Shown here piece by piece: positions 1 through 5,757 of a stretch of DNA of 12,083 nt (position 1 is its first letter; each line of letters starts with the position of its first letter). Made by a program: the position numbers and the translations under genes. This DNA comes from Motiliproteus sp047622605. Its GTDB lineage: Bacteria; Pseudomonadota; Gammaproteobacteria; Pseudomonadales; Balneatricaceae. Under the pieces are notes generated by a model that worked only from the letters and a program-made list of their open reading frames with translations, did no database searches and was not told the origin of the DNA. The stretch lies in contig JBLHND010000114.1 of the NCBI GenBank assembly GCA_047622605.1, positions 1 to 12,083 on the forward strand, given 5' to 3'.

Positions 1-69
1 GATGGTGCGATTGCCGTTTCAAGCCTTTCAAAAAGCTACAAGATCACTCTCATAATCGGCCTTAACACC

Positions 70-127
70 GTGGGAGCGTGCCTGCAGGCGATCTTTTAAG
101 GATCGCCGGGAGCCCAGCTCCCACAAG
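70..127 (-). repeat. REP-like nested palindrome behind the helicase gene
   Basis: Outer arms GTGGGAGC (70-77) and GCTCCCAC (117-124) enclose an inner stem GGCGATC (87-93) / GATCGCC (101-107). Read on the minus strand it begins CTTGTGGGAGC at 127-117, a core that recurs at 1693-1683 (minus) and, as CTTGTAGGAGC, at 5562-5572 (plus). It lies 24 nt past the stop of the helicase gene and in the same orientation. No T-run follows, so it is not a classical terminator. Arms and core are seen directly; membership of a REP-type family is inference. Confidence 0.5.
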
Positions 128-151
128 GGCCAAGCTGCTGTTAGCCTGCTC

Positions 152-1444
152 TTAACCCTTCTTAGAAGCCTTAACCGCCTTGTTGCCGACCGTCTTAGTT
201 CTGGATTTTTCGGTACTGACCTTATTGCGAATAATCTTGGTCTGGCTTTCTCTGTTGATACGACCGGGGCGCGCCTGCTGCGCCAGGTTGGTAAAGATCT
301 TCTCGCGGCTGGTGACGTCGAAGCCCGGCATATACAAACGATCGATCGTGGCTCCGATCAGGCGCTCGATATTATCCAGGGTCCGTTCCTCTTCACGGCT
401 CACAAAGGAGATCGCCTTGCCCAGAGCGCCGGCGCGACCGGTACGACCGACACGGTGTACATAGTCCTCCGCCAGGTAGGGTAGATTGAAGTTAACCACG
501 TGTTCCAGGCCCTGGATATCTAGGCCACGAGCCGCCACCTCGGTCGCCACCAGCACCTGCACATCACCGGCTTTAAAATCGGCGATGGCGCGCCGCCGCG
601 AACCCTGGCTCTTATCGCCATGGCAGAGCGCCGCACTGATCTTAACCATCTTCAGGTTACGCATTAATTCGTCGGCCTGCGCCTTGGTGCTGGTAAACAC
701 CAGCACCTGAAACCAGTTGTGCTTTTCAATCAGGGTGATAAAGAGTTCGATCTTACGCCGCTCTTCGACCGGATAGACCACATGCTCGACGGTCTCGGCA
801 ATGGAGTTCTGCTTGGCGACGCGAATCACCTCGTGGTTATTAAGCAGCTCTTTGGCCAGCGTATTAACCGCAGGCGATGCCGTGGCAGAGAACAGCAGCG
901 TCTGACGTTTCTTGGGGGCCATTTTCAGCAGCCCGTACACATCGGCGATAAAGCCCATATCCAGCATTCGATCCGCCTCATCGAGCACCACAAATTCGAC
1001 TTTGGATAGATTGAGATTGCACTGCTCCAGATGCTCCAGCAACCGCCCGGGAGTCGAGACGATGATATCGACGCCGGCTTTCAGCTTGCTGTGCTGGCCG
1101 CTCATCTTCACCCCGCCGTAAAGCGCCAGCACCGACAGGGGCAAAAACTGGGCATAGCGGCTGATCGTTTCGGCCAGCTGCTCGGCCAACTCCCGGGTCG
1201 GGGTCAGAATCAACGCACGCGGCGCACCCGCAACCGTCGGCAAGGGACGATCGTGCATCTGTTGCAGGATAGGCAGCGCGAAGGCGGCGGTCTTTCCGGT
1301 ACCCGTCTGGGCGTTAGCCAGCAGGTCTTTACCGCGCCGCGCCGCGACGATGGCACGCTCCTGAATAGGGGTCATCTGGCTGTAACCACAGGCATCAACG
1401 GCTTGTTGAAGCTCGGGAGCCAGGTCTAATGATGCAAATATCAT
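152..1444 (-). CDS. DEAD-box ATP-dependent RNA helicase, RhlE-like
   Basis: A cytoplasmic ATP-dependent RNA helicase that would unwind short RNA duplexes, for example in ribosome assembly or mRNA turnover. All core motifs are present: Q motif around 22-29 (TPIQ), Walker A AQTGTGKT 45-52, PTREL 82-86, TPGR 131-134, DEAD 155-158, SAT 186-188, VLVFTST 247-253, ARGLDI 305-310 and HRVGRTGR 330-337. A short lysine/arginine-rich tail (about 391-430) probably contacts RNA. At 430 residues it is a normal minimal RhlE-type protein. The ATG start has AAAGGA six bases upstream. It resembles the second helicase at 3523-4788 motif for motif, with the motifs at nearly the same residue numbers, but has a different tail, so the two are paralogues. 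The other copy is closer to E. coli RhlE, so I give no symbol here. Family call very sure; exact RNA targets unknown. Confidence 0.95.
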   Translation of the reverse strand: MIFASLDLAPELQQAVDACGYSQMTPIQERAIVAARRGKDLLANAQTGTGKTAAFALPILQQMHDRPLPTVAGAPRALILTPTRELAEQLAETISRYAQFLPLSVLALYGGVKMSGQHSKLKAGVDIIVSTPGRLLEHLEQCNLNLSKVEFVVLDEADRMLDMGFIADVYGLLKMAPKKRQTLLFSATASPAVNTLAKELLNNHEVIRVAKQNSIAETVEHVVYPVEERRKIELFITLIEKHNWFQVLVFTSTKAQADELMRNLKMVKISAALCHGDKSQGSRRRAIADFKAGDVQVLVATEVAARGLDIQGLEHVVNFNLPYLAEDYVHRVGRTGRAGALGKAISFVSREEERTLDNIERLIGATIDRLYMPGFDVTSREKIFTNLAQQARPGRINRESQTKIIRNKVSTEKSRTKTVGNKAVKASKKG

Positions 1445-1522
1445 GATAAATCCTTTGTAGATCGGCTACAGCCAAAAACGGAGCGCGCATTGTACAGGAC
1501 TTATCGCGACAGGGTGCGATAG

Positions 1523-1528
1523 ATTATA
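1523..1528 (-). promoter_or_regulatory. Candidate -10 box for the RhlE-like helicase gene
   Basis: The minus strand carries a perfect TATAAT at 1528-1523, about 80 nt before the start at 1444, implying a leader of roughly 70 nt. I see no convincing -35 at 16-18 nt. Between it and the start, TGTAG/CTACA (1469-1455) can form a small hairpin whose 3' arm abuts the AAAGGA ribosome-binding site. Confidence 0.4.
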
Positions 1529-1609
1529 GCCAAAACGCTTTTTAGAGAGTATAGACCGCATTATTATGATCTAACAGGCCCAAGCATGCAGATCAGACCG
1601 GAGTTTTCA

Positions 1610-1693
1610 GGAGCGAAGCCCTGCGGAAGTAAGCAGCTGAATGCTCCTGCAACAGCTGCACTTCCCACGTCCCTGTGGGTCGGCTCCCACAAG
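1610..1693 (-). repeat. REP-like imperfect palindrome behind the YebC-family gene
   Basis: A strong hairpin is formed by GGAAGT (1625-1630) plus GCAGCTG (1633-1639) pairing with CAGCTGC (1653-1659) plus ACTTCC (1660-1665): 13 pairs with a 2-nt bulge. Farther out, GGAGC (1610-1614) can pair with GCTCC (1683-1687). On the minus strand the element starts with CTTGTGGGAGC (1693-1683), the same 11-mer as behind the first helicase gene. It sits 20 nt after the stop of the 1714-2430 gene and has the same orientation. It fills most of the space between that gene and the helicase promoter. No T-run, so a role in transcript stability is more likely than intrinsic termination (inference). Confidence 0.5.
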
Positions 1694-1713
1694 ACAGACA
1701 CAGACAACGGCGA

Positions 1714-2430
1714 TTAAAGCTCGGCGTTGTGATAGATGTTCTGGACGTCGTCGACATCATCGAGCATCTCGAGAAACTTCTCAAACATCGGTAGATCGTC
1801 TTCAGAAATCGGGGCACTGCTCTGCGGCAGAAACTGGATCTCATCGACCTCATAGTCGATATCAGCAAAGGCCTCGGCCAACGCCGTCTTCGCCTTGAAG
1901 TACTCGGTATGGGGGGCGAACACCGTGATCAAGCCAGCTTCATTTTCGATATCACCGACATCGACGTCAGCCAGCATCAAGGCTTCCAGCACCGCTTCCT
2001 CGTCATCGTGCTTAAAAACCAGGATGGCGCTGTGATCAAACATATGACTGACACTGCCCTGAGTGCCGATCTTGCATTTAGTCTTGGTAAAGCACAGCCG
2101 GACATCACCAAAGGTTCGGTTCGGGTTGTCGGTCAGACATTCGACAATGACCATACAGCTGCCAGGACCATAGCCCTCATAGCGCGCTACGGAGAAATCT
2201 TCGCCACCGCCGCCCTTGGCCTTATCGATCGCCTTCTCGATAACATGAGTGGGCACCTGATCTTTCTTCGCCCGCTCGATCAATCCTCGCAATGCCAGGT
2301 TGCCATCGGGCTCGACCCCACCGGCTTTGGCACAGACATAAATCTCGCGACCATACTTGCTGTAGACTTTGGCCTTGGCATCGGCTGTTTTAGCCATCGA
2401 TTCTTTACGGTTCTGGTAGGCTCTGCCCAT
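1714..2430 (-). CDS. YebC/PmpR/TACO1-family protein, YeeN type
   Basis: A member of the YebC family, long annotated as transcriptional regulators. Family members, including mitochondrial TACO1, are now mainly linked to helping ribosomes translate difficult (proline-rich) stretches. The N terminus is of the MGR...NRKESM...KAKVYSKYGREIY type, closer to E. coli YeeN than to YebC, followed by the family signatures KAKGGG (70-75), YEGYGPG (84-90) and GSVSHMF (125-131), and an acidic C-terminal part ending in VQNIYHNAEL. At 238 residues it is full length. The ATG at 2430 is chosen because the MGRAYQNRK start is conserved in the family; the ribosome-binding site is weak. The leader has an inverted repeat CGAGGT/ACCTCG (2477-2492) and a T-rich stretch (2449-2467 on the minus strand). 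Divergent from the VF530 gene. Family sure; YebC versus YeeN subgroup from memory of E. coli sequences. Confidence 0.9.
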   Translation of the reverse strand: MGRAYQNRKESMAKTADAKAKVYSKYGREIYVCAKAGGVEPDGNLALRGLIERAKKDQVPTHVIEKAIDKAKGGGGEDFSVARYEGYGPGSCMVIVECLTDNPNRTFGDVRLCFTKTKCKIGTQGSVSHMFDHSAILVFKHDDEEAVLEALMLADVDVGDIENEAGLITVFAPHTEYFKAKTALAEAFADIDYEVDEIQFLPQSSAPISEDDLPMFEKFLEMLDDVDDVQNIYHNAEL

Positions 2431-2675
2431 GACGCGGTCCCATTGAAAGTGATAAAAAAGAAAAATACTCGAGCGGCGAGGTCAGAACCTCGTACTAACA
2501 CACTGTAGATAAATAGACTTAGTATTGCGCCAGACCTAAAGCTCCGACAGACTGCGCACCGCTTACAAGCGCGCTACTATCGCAGATATGCCCGGAGCAT
2601 CAAAGCGCCATGTTCTCCACCCAAACCCAGCACCCACACCCAACACTCACATTCAGCCACACTCAGGACCTACCT

Positions 2676-2693
2676 ATGAGCCAACAATCATGA
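2676..2693 (+). other. Five-codon upstream ORF (MSQQS) overlapping the VF530 start
   Basis: ATG AGC CAA CAA TCA TGA at 2676-2693 is preceded by AGGA (2665-2668) at the ideal 7-nt spacing. Its stop overlaps the ATG of the VF530 gene (2690) as ATGA. Its first 12 bases match the start of VF530 (ATGAGtCAACAA) at 11 of 12 positions, so the start region looks tandemly duplicated with a 14-nt period. The true start at 2690 lies 21 nt from that AGGA and has no good site of its own, so translation may be coupled (inference). Confidence 0.4.
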
Positions 2694-2938
2694 GTCAACA
2701 ACAACCCGATAATCCGCTGCACGGCGTGACCCTGGAAGCGATCATCAACAGCCTCGTTGATCAGTACGGCTGGGAGGCGCTAAGCACTCGAATCAAGATC
2801 CGCTGCTTCAGCAGCGACCCCTCGGTCAAGTCCAGCCTCACCTTTTTGCGCAAGACACCCTGGGCAAGAACCGCCGTCGAGGAGCTGTATATCGCCAGCC
2901 AGAACAAACCGGCACGTAAATCGGTCTGGGAAAAATAG
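2690..2938 (+). CDS. VF530 (DUF2132) family small putative DNA-binding protein
   Basis: An 82-residue protein matching the VF530/DUF2132 family throughout: NPLHGVTLEAIINSLVDQYGWEALSTRI at 8-35, then SDPSVKSSLTFLRKTPWAR at 42-60 and VEELY 63-67. The family is named for a Vibrio fischeri protein described as DNA-binding; its cellular role is not known. The family normally begins just before N-x-P-L-H-G, which supports ATG 2690 rather than the in-frame start about 100 nt upstream, whose proline/histidine-rich extension looks non-coding. It is divergent from the YebC-family gene (259 nt between the starts) and convergent with the DUF454 gene (53 nt between the stops). A duplicated mini-ORF precedes the start. 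Family call firm, function open. Confidence 0.88.
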   Translation: MSQQQPDNPLHGVTLEAIINSLVDQYGWEALSTRIKIRCFSSDPSVKSSLTFLRKTPWARTAVEELYIASQNKPARKSVWEK

Positions 2939-2991
2939 ACCGCCCTTCGCCAATCAGGCGACTACCACTCAGACCAGAACCACCCCCGGTA

Positions 2992-3366
2992 TCAGGAACA
3001 AGGAGGTACCGAGGGGCGACTCCAGATATAGAGCAACGCGATAAGCACCGCCACCAGTGCACAGAGATCGACCCACAGTGGCAGTGGTTTAAAAAAAACC
3101 GGGTAACTGACCATGACCAGCATCATCGAGCTGGAGAACAGTTTAATTTTCAGCGGAATCACTCCGTCGCGCTCCCACTCCCTGATGATCGGCCCGAATA
3201 ACCGATTATTCAGCAACAACGCATGCAAATGCGGCGAACTACGGGAGAAAAAGAACGCAGCCAGCAGCACGAAGGGTGTCGTGGGCAGCAACGGCAACAG
3301 CACACCTAGAGCCGCTAATAACAGGCAGCCAAGGCCCAGGACCAGATGAAGGGATCGTCGCAACAT
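2992..3366 (-). CDS. DUF454 (YbaN-type) small inner-membrane protein
   Basis: A 124-residue integral membrane protein of the DUF454 family (E. coli YbaN); function unknown. The N-terminal helix LVLGLGCLLLAALGVLLPLLPTTPF carries the family signature (G-x-LLP-LLPTTPF, about 21-32), followed by LLAAFFFSRSSP, a polar stretch RLFGPIIREWERDGVIP (about 55-71), then two further hydrophobic segments (about 78-91 and 97-112). Chosen start: ATG 3366, with GGAG six bases upstream (5-nt spacer after GGAGA's core). An upstream in-frame ATG would add 15 residues that are a relic of the rhlE 3' end (see the duplication at 3302-3581), so it is rejected. It follows rhlE on the same strand and may be cotranscribed. 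A 46-codon ORF from the duplication ends on its start codon (TGATG). Confidence 0.85.
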   Translation of the reverse strand: MLRRSLHLVLGLGCLLLAALGVLLPLLPTTPFVLLAAFFFSRSSPHLHALLLNNRLFGPIIREWERDGVIPLKIKLFSSSMMLVMVSYPVFFKPLPLWVDLCALVAVLIALLYIWSRPSVPPCS

Positions 3367-3425
3367 CAAGTCTCCAGAGTACGGCTGATGACCACCAGCA
3401 TTTTCGCCCAAGCGCTGGCCACTAC
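3302..3425 (-). repeat. Tandem duplication, copy A (DUF454 side)
   Basis: Copy A pairs with copy B at 3430-3581. On the minus strand it holds a relic of the rhlE tail and then the first part of the DUF454 gene. The best-conserved core is CGGCTGATG...GCGCTGGCC, 3382-3425 against 3538-3581, roughly 84% identical by eye. Translated in the helicase frame, copy A reads GQRLGENAGGHQP against GQRSGENARGHQP in copy B. The similarity continues through the start codon (MLRRSL against MLRRPL) and weakens towards 3302. Confidence 0.7.
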
Positions 3426-3506
3426 CCTACCCTTAGACCACTGCCAGCAGCAAACAGCCCAAACCCGCTCTAAACCCGGACCAAAATCAAGAGGTCTCCG
3501 TAACAT
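3366..3506 (-). pseudogene. Vestigial duplicated 5' end of the DUF454 gene (46-codon ORF)
   Basis: In copy B of the tandem duplication, an ATG at 3506 keeps an AGGGG ribosome-binding site five bases upstream and starts MLRRPL, matching the real DUF454 start MLRRSL. After about 12 codons the protein similarity is lost by small indels, although nucleotide similarity goes on. The frame stays open for 46 codons and its TGA (3368-3366) overlaps the ATG of the intact DUF454 gene by one base (TGATG). It is either a dead gene fragment or a leader ORF coupled to DUF454 translation; the sequence cannot decide. Confidence 0.5.
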
Positions 3507-3581
3507 CAAGACCCCTGTACGACTACCGCCTTGCGCGCGGCTGATGTCCACGAGCGTTTTCGCCGGAGCGCTGGCCATCAC
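3430..3581 (-). repeat. Tandem duplication, copy B (rhlE side)
   Basis: Partner of 3302-3425. It contains the real last codons of rhlE (from about GQRSGENA), its stop at 3523, the short gap and a vestigial DUF454 start. It is longer than copy A because of roughly 15-nt extra pieces at two places, one of them the last codons of rhlE. Period at the conserved core 156 nt. Confidence 0.7.
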
Positions 3582-4788
3582 GATGCCCCACTTTAGGTGA
3601 CTTCGGCTTTCTGGCACTAGGCGCGCGCTGATTCAGACGTGACTCGGGCACATCATGCACAGGCTTATAACCTTCGACCGGCTTACGGGTTAACAGGGTC
3701 TGCGTCAGACGCTCGATATCAAACAGCTGCTTGGTCTCATCTTCGCTGACCAGAGAGACCGCCTGACCTGTAGAACCCGCTCGCCCGGTACGACCGATGC
3801 GGTGAATATAGTCTTCGGGTACATTGGGCAATTCAAAGTTGACCACCTGAGGCAACTGCTCGATATCCAGGCCGCGCGCCGCAATATCGGTCGCTACCAG
3901 CACCCGCACCTTGCCGCTCTTAAACTCGGCTAACGCCTTGGTGCGCGCTCCCTGGCTTTTATTACCATGGATCGCAGCCGCGTTAATACCCTGAGCCTCC
4001 AGCTGCTTAGTCAGCCGGTTCGCACCATGCTTAGTACGGGTAAAGACCAGCACCTGCTGCCATTCGTTATCTAGGATCAACTTGGTCAACACCGCCGGCT
4101 TCTGGTTCTTATCGACGACACAGACCCACTGCTCAACCGTAGGCGCGGTAGTGTTCCTGGGGGTTACCGAGATCTCGACTGGATCATTGACCAGGCCTTT
4201 GGCAAGGTTACGGATCTCACCGGAGAAAGTTGCCGAAAACATCAGGTTCTGACGATTCTTGGGCAGCACCGCAAGAATCTTTTTAATATCATGAATAAAG
4301 CCCATATCCAGCATGCGATCAGCTTCATCCAAGACCAGCACTTCGAGGTTATCAAACCGAACCGCGCGCTGGTTGTACAGGTCCATCAGGCGTCCGGGAG
4401 TCGCCACCAGGATATCGACGCCCTGACGCAGCTTCATCATCTGCGGATTGATCTTGACGCCGCCAAACACCACGGTGGAACGCAGCGGCAAATTCTTCCC
4501 GTAGGTCTCAACGCTCGCGCCGACCTGTGCGGCCAGTTCACGCGTAGGCGTCAACACCAGTGCACGCGCTTGATTGGGCCTTGCCAGCGCCCCCTTGGAC
4601 AGCAAGTCCAGCAGCGGAAGGGTAAAGCCTGCGGTCTTACCGGTGCCGGTCTGGGCCGCAGCCATCACATCCTTGCCCTCGAGAATGGCGGGGATCGCCT
4701 GTGCCTGGATAGGCGACGGCGTTTCGTAGCCTTTTTCTGTGACGGCGGTAAGGACAGGGGCGGACAAGCCCAGGGAAGCAAAACTCAT
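3523..4788 (-). CDS. rhlE: ATP-dependent RNA helicase RhlE
   Basis: A DEAD-box RNA helicase close to E. coli RhlE (MSF-SLGL start, GGV-INPQMMKLR, HGNKSQGARTKALAEFKSG, NVPEDYIHRIGRTGRAG). RhlE acts in the cytoplasm on structured RNA, with known links to ribosome maturation and RNA decay. Motifs: Q motif about 21-29, AQTGTGKT 45-52, PTREL 81-85, TPGR 130-133, DEAD 154-157, SAT 185-187, ARGLDI 304-309, HRIGRTGR 329-336. It is 421 residues with a short basic tail (about 384-421), where E. coli RhlE has a longer Arg/Gly-rich one. Start ATG 4788 follows AGAGAA; an in-frame upstream ATG at 4854 adds 22 non-conserved residues. The last roughly 16 codons are duplicated downstream. Probably heads a two-gene unit with DUF454. 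Divergent from the FKBP gene, with a 44-bp palindrome between them. Confidence 0.95.
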   Translation of the reverse strand: MSFASLGLSAPVLTAVTEKGYETPSPIQAQAIPAILEGKDVMAAAQTGTGKTAGFTLPLLDLLSKGALARPNQARALVLTPTRELAAQVGASVETYGKNLPLRSTVVFGGVKINPQMMKLRQGVDILVATPGRLMDLYNQRAVRFDNLEVLVLDEADRMLDMGFIHDIKKILAVLPKNRQNLMFSATFSGEIRNLAKGLVNDPVEISVTPRNTTAPTVEQWVCVVDKNQKPAVLTKLILDNEWQQVLVFTRTKHGANRLTKQLEAQGINAAAIHGNKSQGARTKALAEFKSGKVRVLVATDIAARGLDIEQLPQVVNFELPNVPEDYIHRIGRTGRAGSTGQAVSLVSEDETKQLFDIERLTQTLLTRKPVEGYKPVHDVPESRLNQRAPSARKPKSPKVGHRDGQRSGENARGHQPRARR

Positions 4789-4946
4789 AGGTAATTCTCT
4801 GGATACGACTAAGGACTGACGAGCGCTAGAAAGCGGGCATGAATAATACAGCAAGTCAGGGCCAGGTACTATGTTGTTATAGGGAACCTTGTTTTGAATG
4901 ACCCCGGGAGACTGACTTGGCGCGCGGGCCTCATCAAAAGTAATGC

Positions 4947-4990
4947 GGGGCCAAGCCTTTCATCAAGCGCTCGATGACAGGCTTGGCCCC
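4947..4990. repeat. 44-bp near-perfect palindrome between rhlE and the FKBP gene
   Basis: The 22-base arms at 4947-4968 and 4969-4990 are complementary at 20 of 22 positions. The outer 12 bases, GGGGCCAAGCCT / AGGCTTGGCCCC, match perfectly, and there is no spacer. It lies 158 nt upstream of the rhlE start and 86 nt upstream of the FKBP start, with no T-run on either side. Candidate protein-binding site, leader hairpin or stand-alone repeat; no family recognised. Confidence 0.6.
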
Positions 4991-5014
4991 GACACAAAAC
5001 CAACTATAGGATCC

Positions 5015-5044
5015 TGAACATATTTTTTACTACCGTGGCATAAT
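5015..5044 (+). promoter_or_regulatory. Candidate sigma-70 promoter of the FKBP gene
   Basis: TGAACA (5015-5020) and CATAAT (5039-5044) are separated by 18 nt. Transcription would begin near 5051, giving a leader of about 26 nt. This agrees with the GTG at 5077 as start and rules against the in-frame GTG at 5047. Confidence 0.4.
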
Positions 5045-5076
5045 CGGTGCTCCTTCAATCAGGGCGAGGCACGCAC

Positions 5077-5553
5077 GTGACTAAATTAATTCTGATCCTG
5101 GGAGCCATCGCAGTGCTCTTCTATGGCTTTAAGCGCTTCAGCAACAACCCTCAGATCGTTGCTGACAACGTGCGTAAAGGCGCGGAGTTCCTAGAGACCA
5201 ACACTACCCGGGAAGGCGTAGAAAGCCTTAGCTCCGGCTTGCAATACCTCATACTCGAACCCGGTAACGGCGACGAGCACCCCGGCCCATCCGACAGGGT
5301 CAGGGTGCATTACCACGGCACGCTGATCGACGGCACGGTGTTCGACAGCTCGGTCGATCGCGGCGAGCCGATCGAGTTCGGCCTCAGCCAGGTCATCAAG
5401 GGCTGGACCCAGGGCCTGCAACTGATGGTCGTCGGCGAAAAAAACCGGCTCTTCATCCCCAGCTCACTGGGCTACGGCAACAGCTCGGCAGGATCCATCC
5501 CTGCCGGCTCACTGCTGATTTTCGATGTCGAGCTGATCGCTATCAATCCCTGA
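5077..5553 (+). CDS. Membrane-anchored FKBP-type peptidyl-prolyl cis-trans isomerase
   Basis: Catalyses cis-trans isomerisation of X-Pro bonds. A single hydrophobic N-terminal segment (about 4-18, LILILGAIAVLFYGF) followed by KR suggests an inner-membrane anchor; no clear cleavage site. Residues 35-66 (GAEFLETN...EGVESLSSGLQYLILEPGNG) are the linker typical of the FklB/FkpA/Mip group, here without their long dimerisation helix region. The FKBP domain (about 70-158) has the active-site elements VHYHGTLIDGTVFDSS (77-92), VIKGW (106-110) and a C-terminal GSLLIFDVELI. At 158 residues it is shorter than FklB or FkpA. Start GTG 5077 with GGCGAGG about 7 nt upstream. Monocistronic; a REP-like element begins 9 nt after the stop. 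Domain call very sure, substrates unknown, closest named orthologue not determined. Confidence 0.92.
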   Translation: MTKLILILGAIAVLFYGFKRFSNNPQIVADNVRKGAEFLETNTTREGVESLSSGLQYLILEPGNGDEHPGPSDRVRVHYHGTLIDGTVFDSSVDRGEPIEFGLSQVIKGWTQGLQLMVVGEKNRLFIPSSLGYGNSSAGSIPAGSLLIFDVELIAINP

Positions 5554-5561
5554 AGAGCGGT

Positions 5562-5603
5562 CTTGTAGGAGCGGGGTTTTCTTGCTTTAAGGGTCAGACC
5601 CTT
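5562..5603 (+). repeat. REP-like element behind the FKBP gene
   Basis: CTTGTAGGAGC (5562-5572) is the third copy of the core seen behind two upstream genes, again just after a stop codon and in the gene's direction. It is followed by AAGGGTC-A-GACCCTT (5589-5603), an almost perfect 15-base palindrome. Up to 5742 the space between the two convergent genes has no ORF; further weak pairings (CTGATG 5726-5731 / CATCAG 5741-5746) lie near the end of the transporter gene. Confidence 0.4.
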
Positions 5604-5731
5604 GCTTCTATGCTCAATGAAAAGCCTGAGCTCTCCTCGCTTGACCCCATCCTCCTAGCGAGATGCAGCGATTGTCAGACTGAAACCTAACCTACAAAAA
5701 AACACTCTAAGGGTCGGGCTTTAGCCTGATG

Positions 5732-5757
5732 AAGAAACCCCATCAGCGTGGTTTCTT
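5732..5757 (-). terminator. Possible terminator hairpin at the end of the transporter gene
   Basis: AAGAAACC (5732-5739) pairs with GGTTTCTT (5750-5757) around a 10-nt loop. On the minus strand the stem starts in the last codons of the EamA gene and its 3' arm is T-rich (TTTCTT), but no long T-run follows, so the call is weak. Confidence 0.3.

Noticed and set aside
1455..1470. Possible second LexA box before the first helicase gene
   Set aside because: CTGT and ACA are present but the spacing to a full ACAG half-site is wrong; it is only a 5-bp inverted repeat.
2588..2689. N-terminal extension of VF530 from an upstream in-frame ATG
   Set aside because: The added 34 residues are His/Pro/Thr-rich, unlike the family, and the duplicated start with its ribosome-binding site lies downstream.
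2947..2961. Terminator between the convergent VF530 and DUF454 genes
   Set aside because: Only a 5-bp stem (TCGCC/GGCGA) with no adjacent T-run on either strand.
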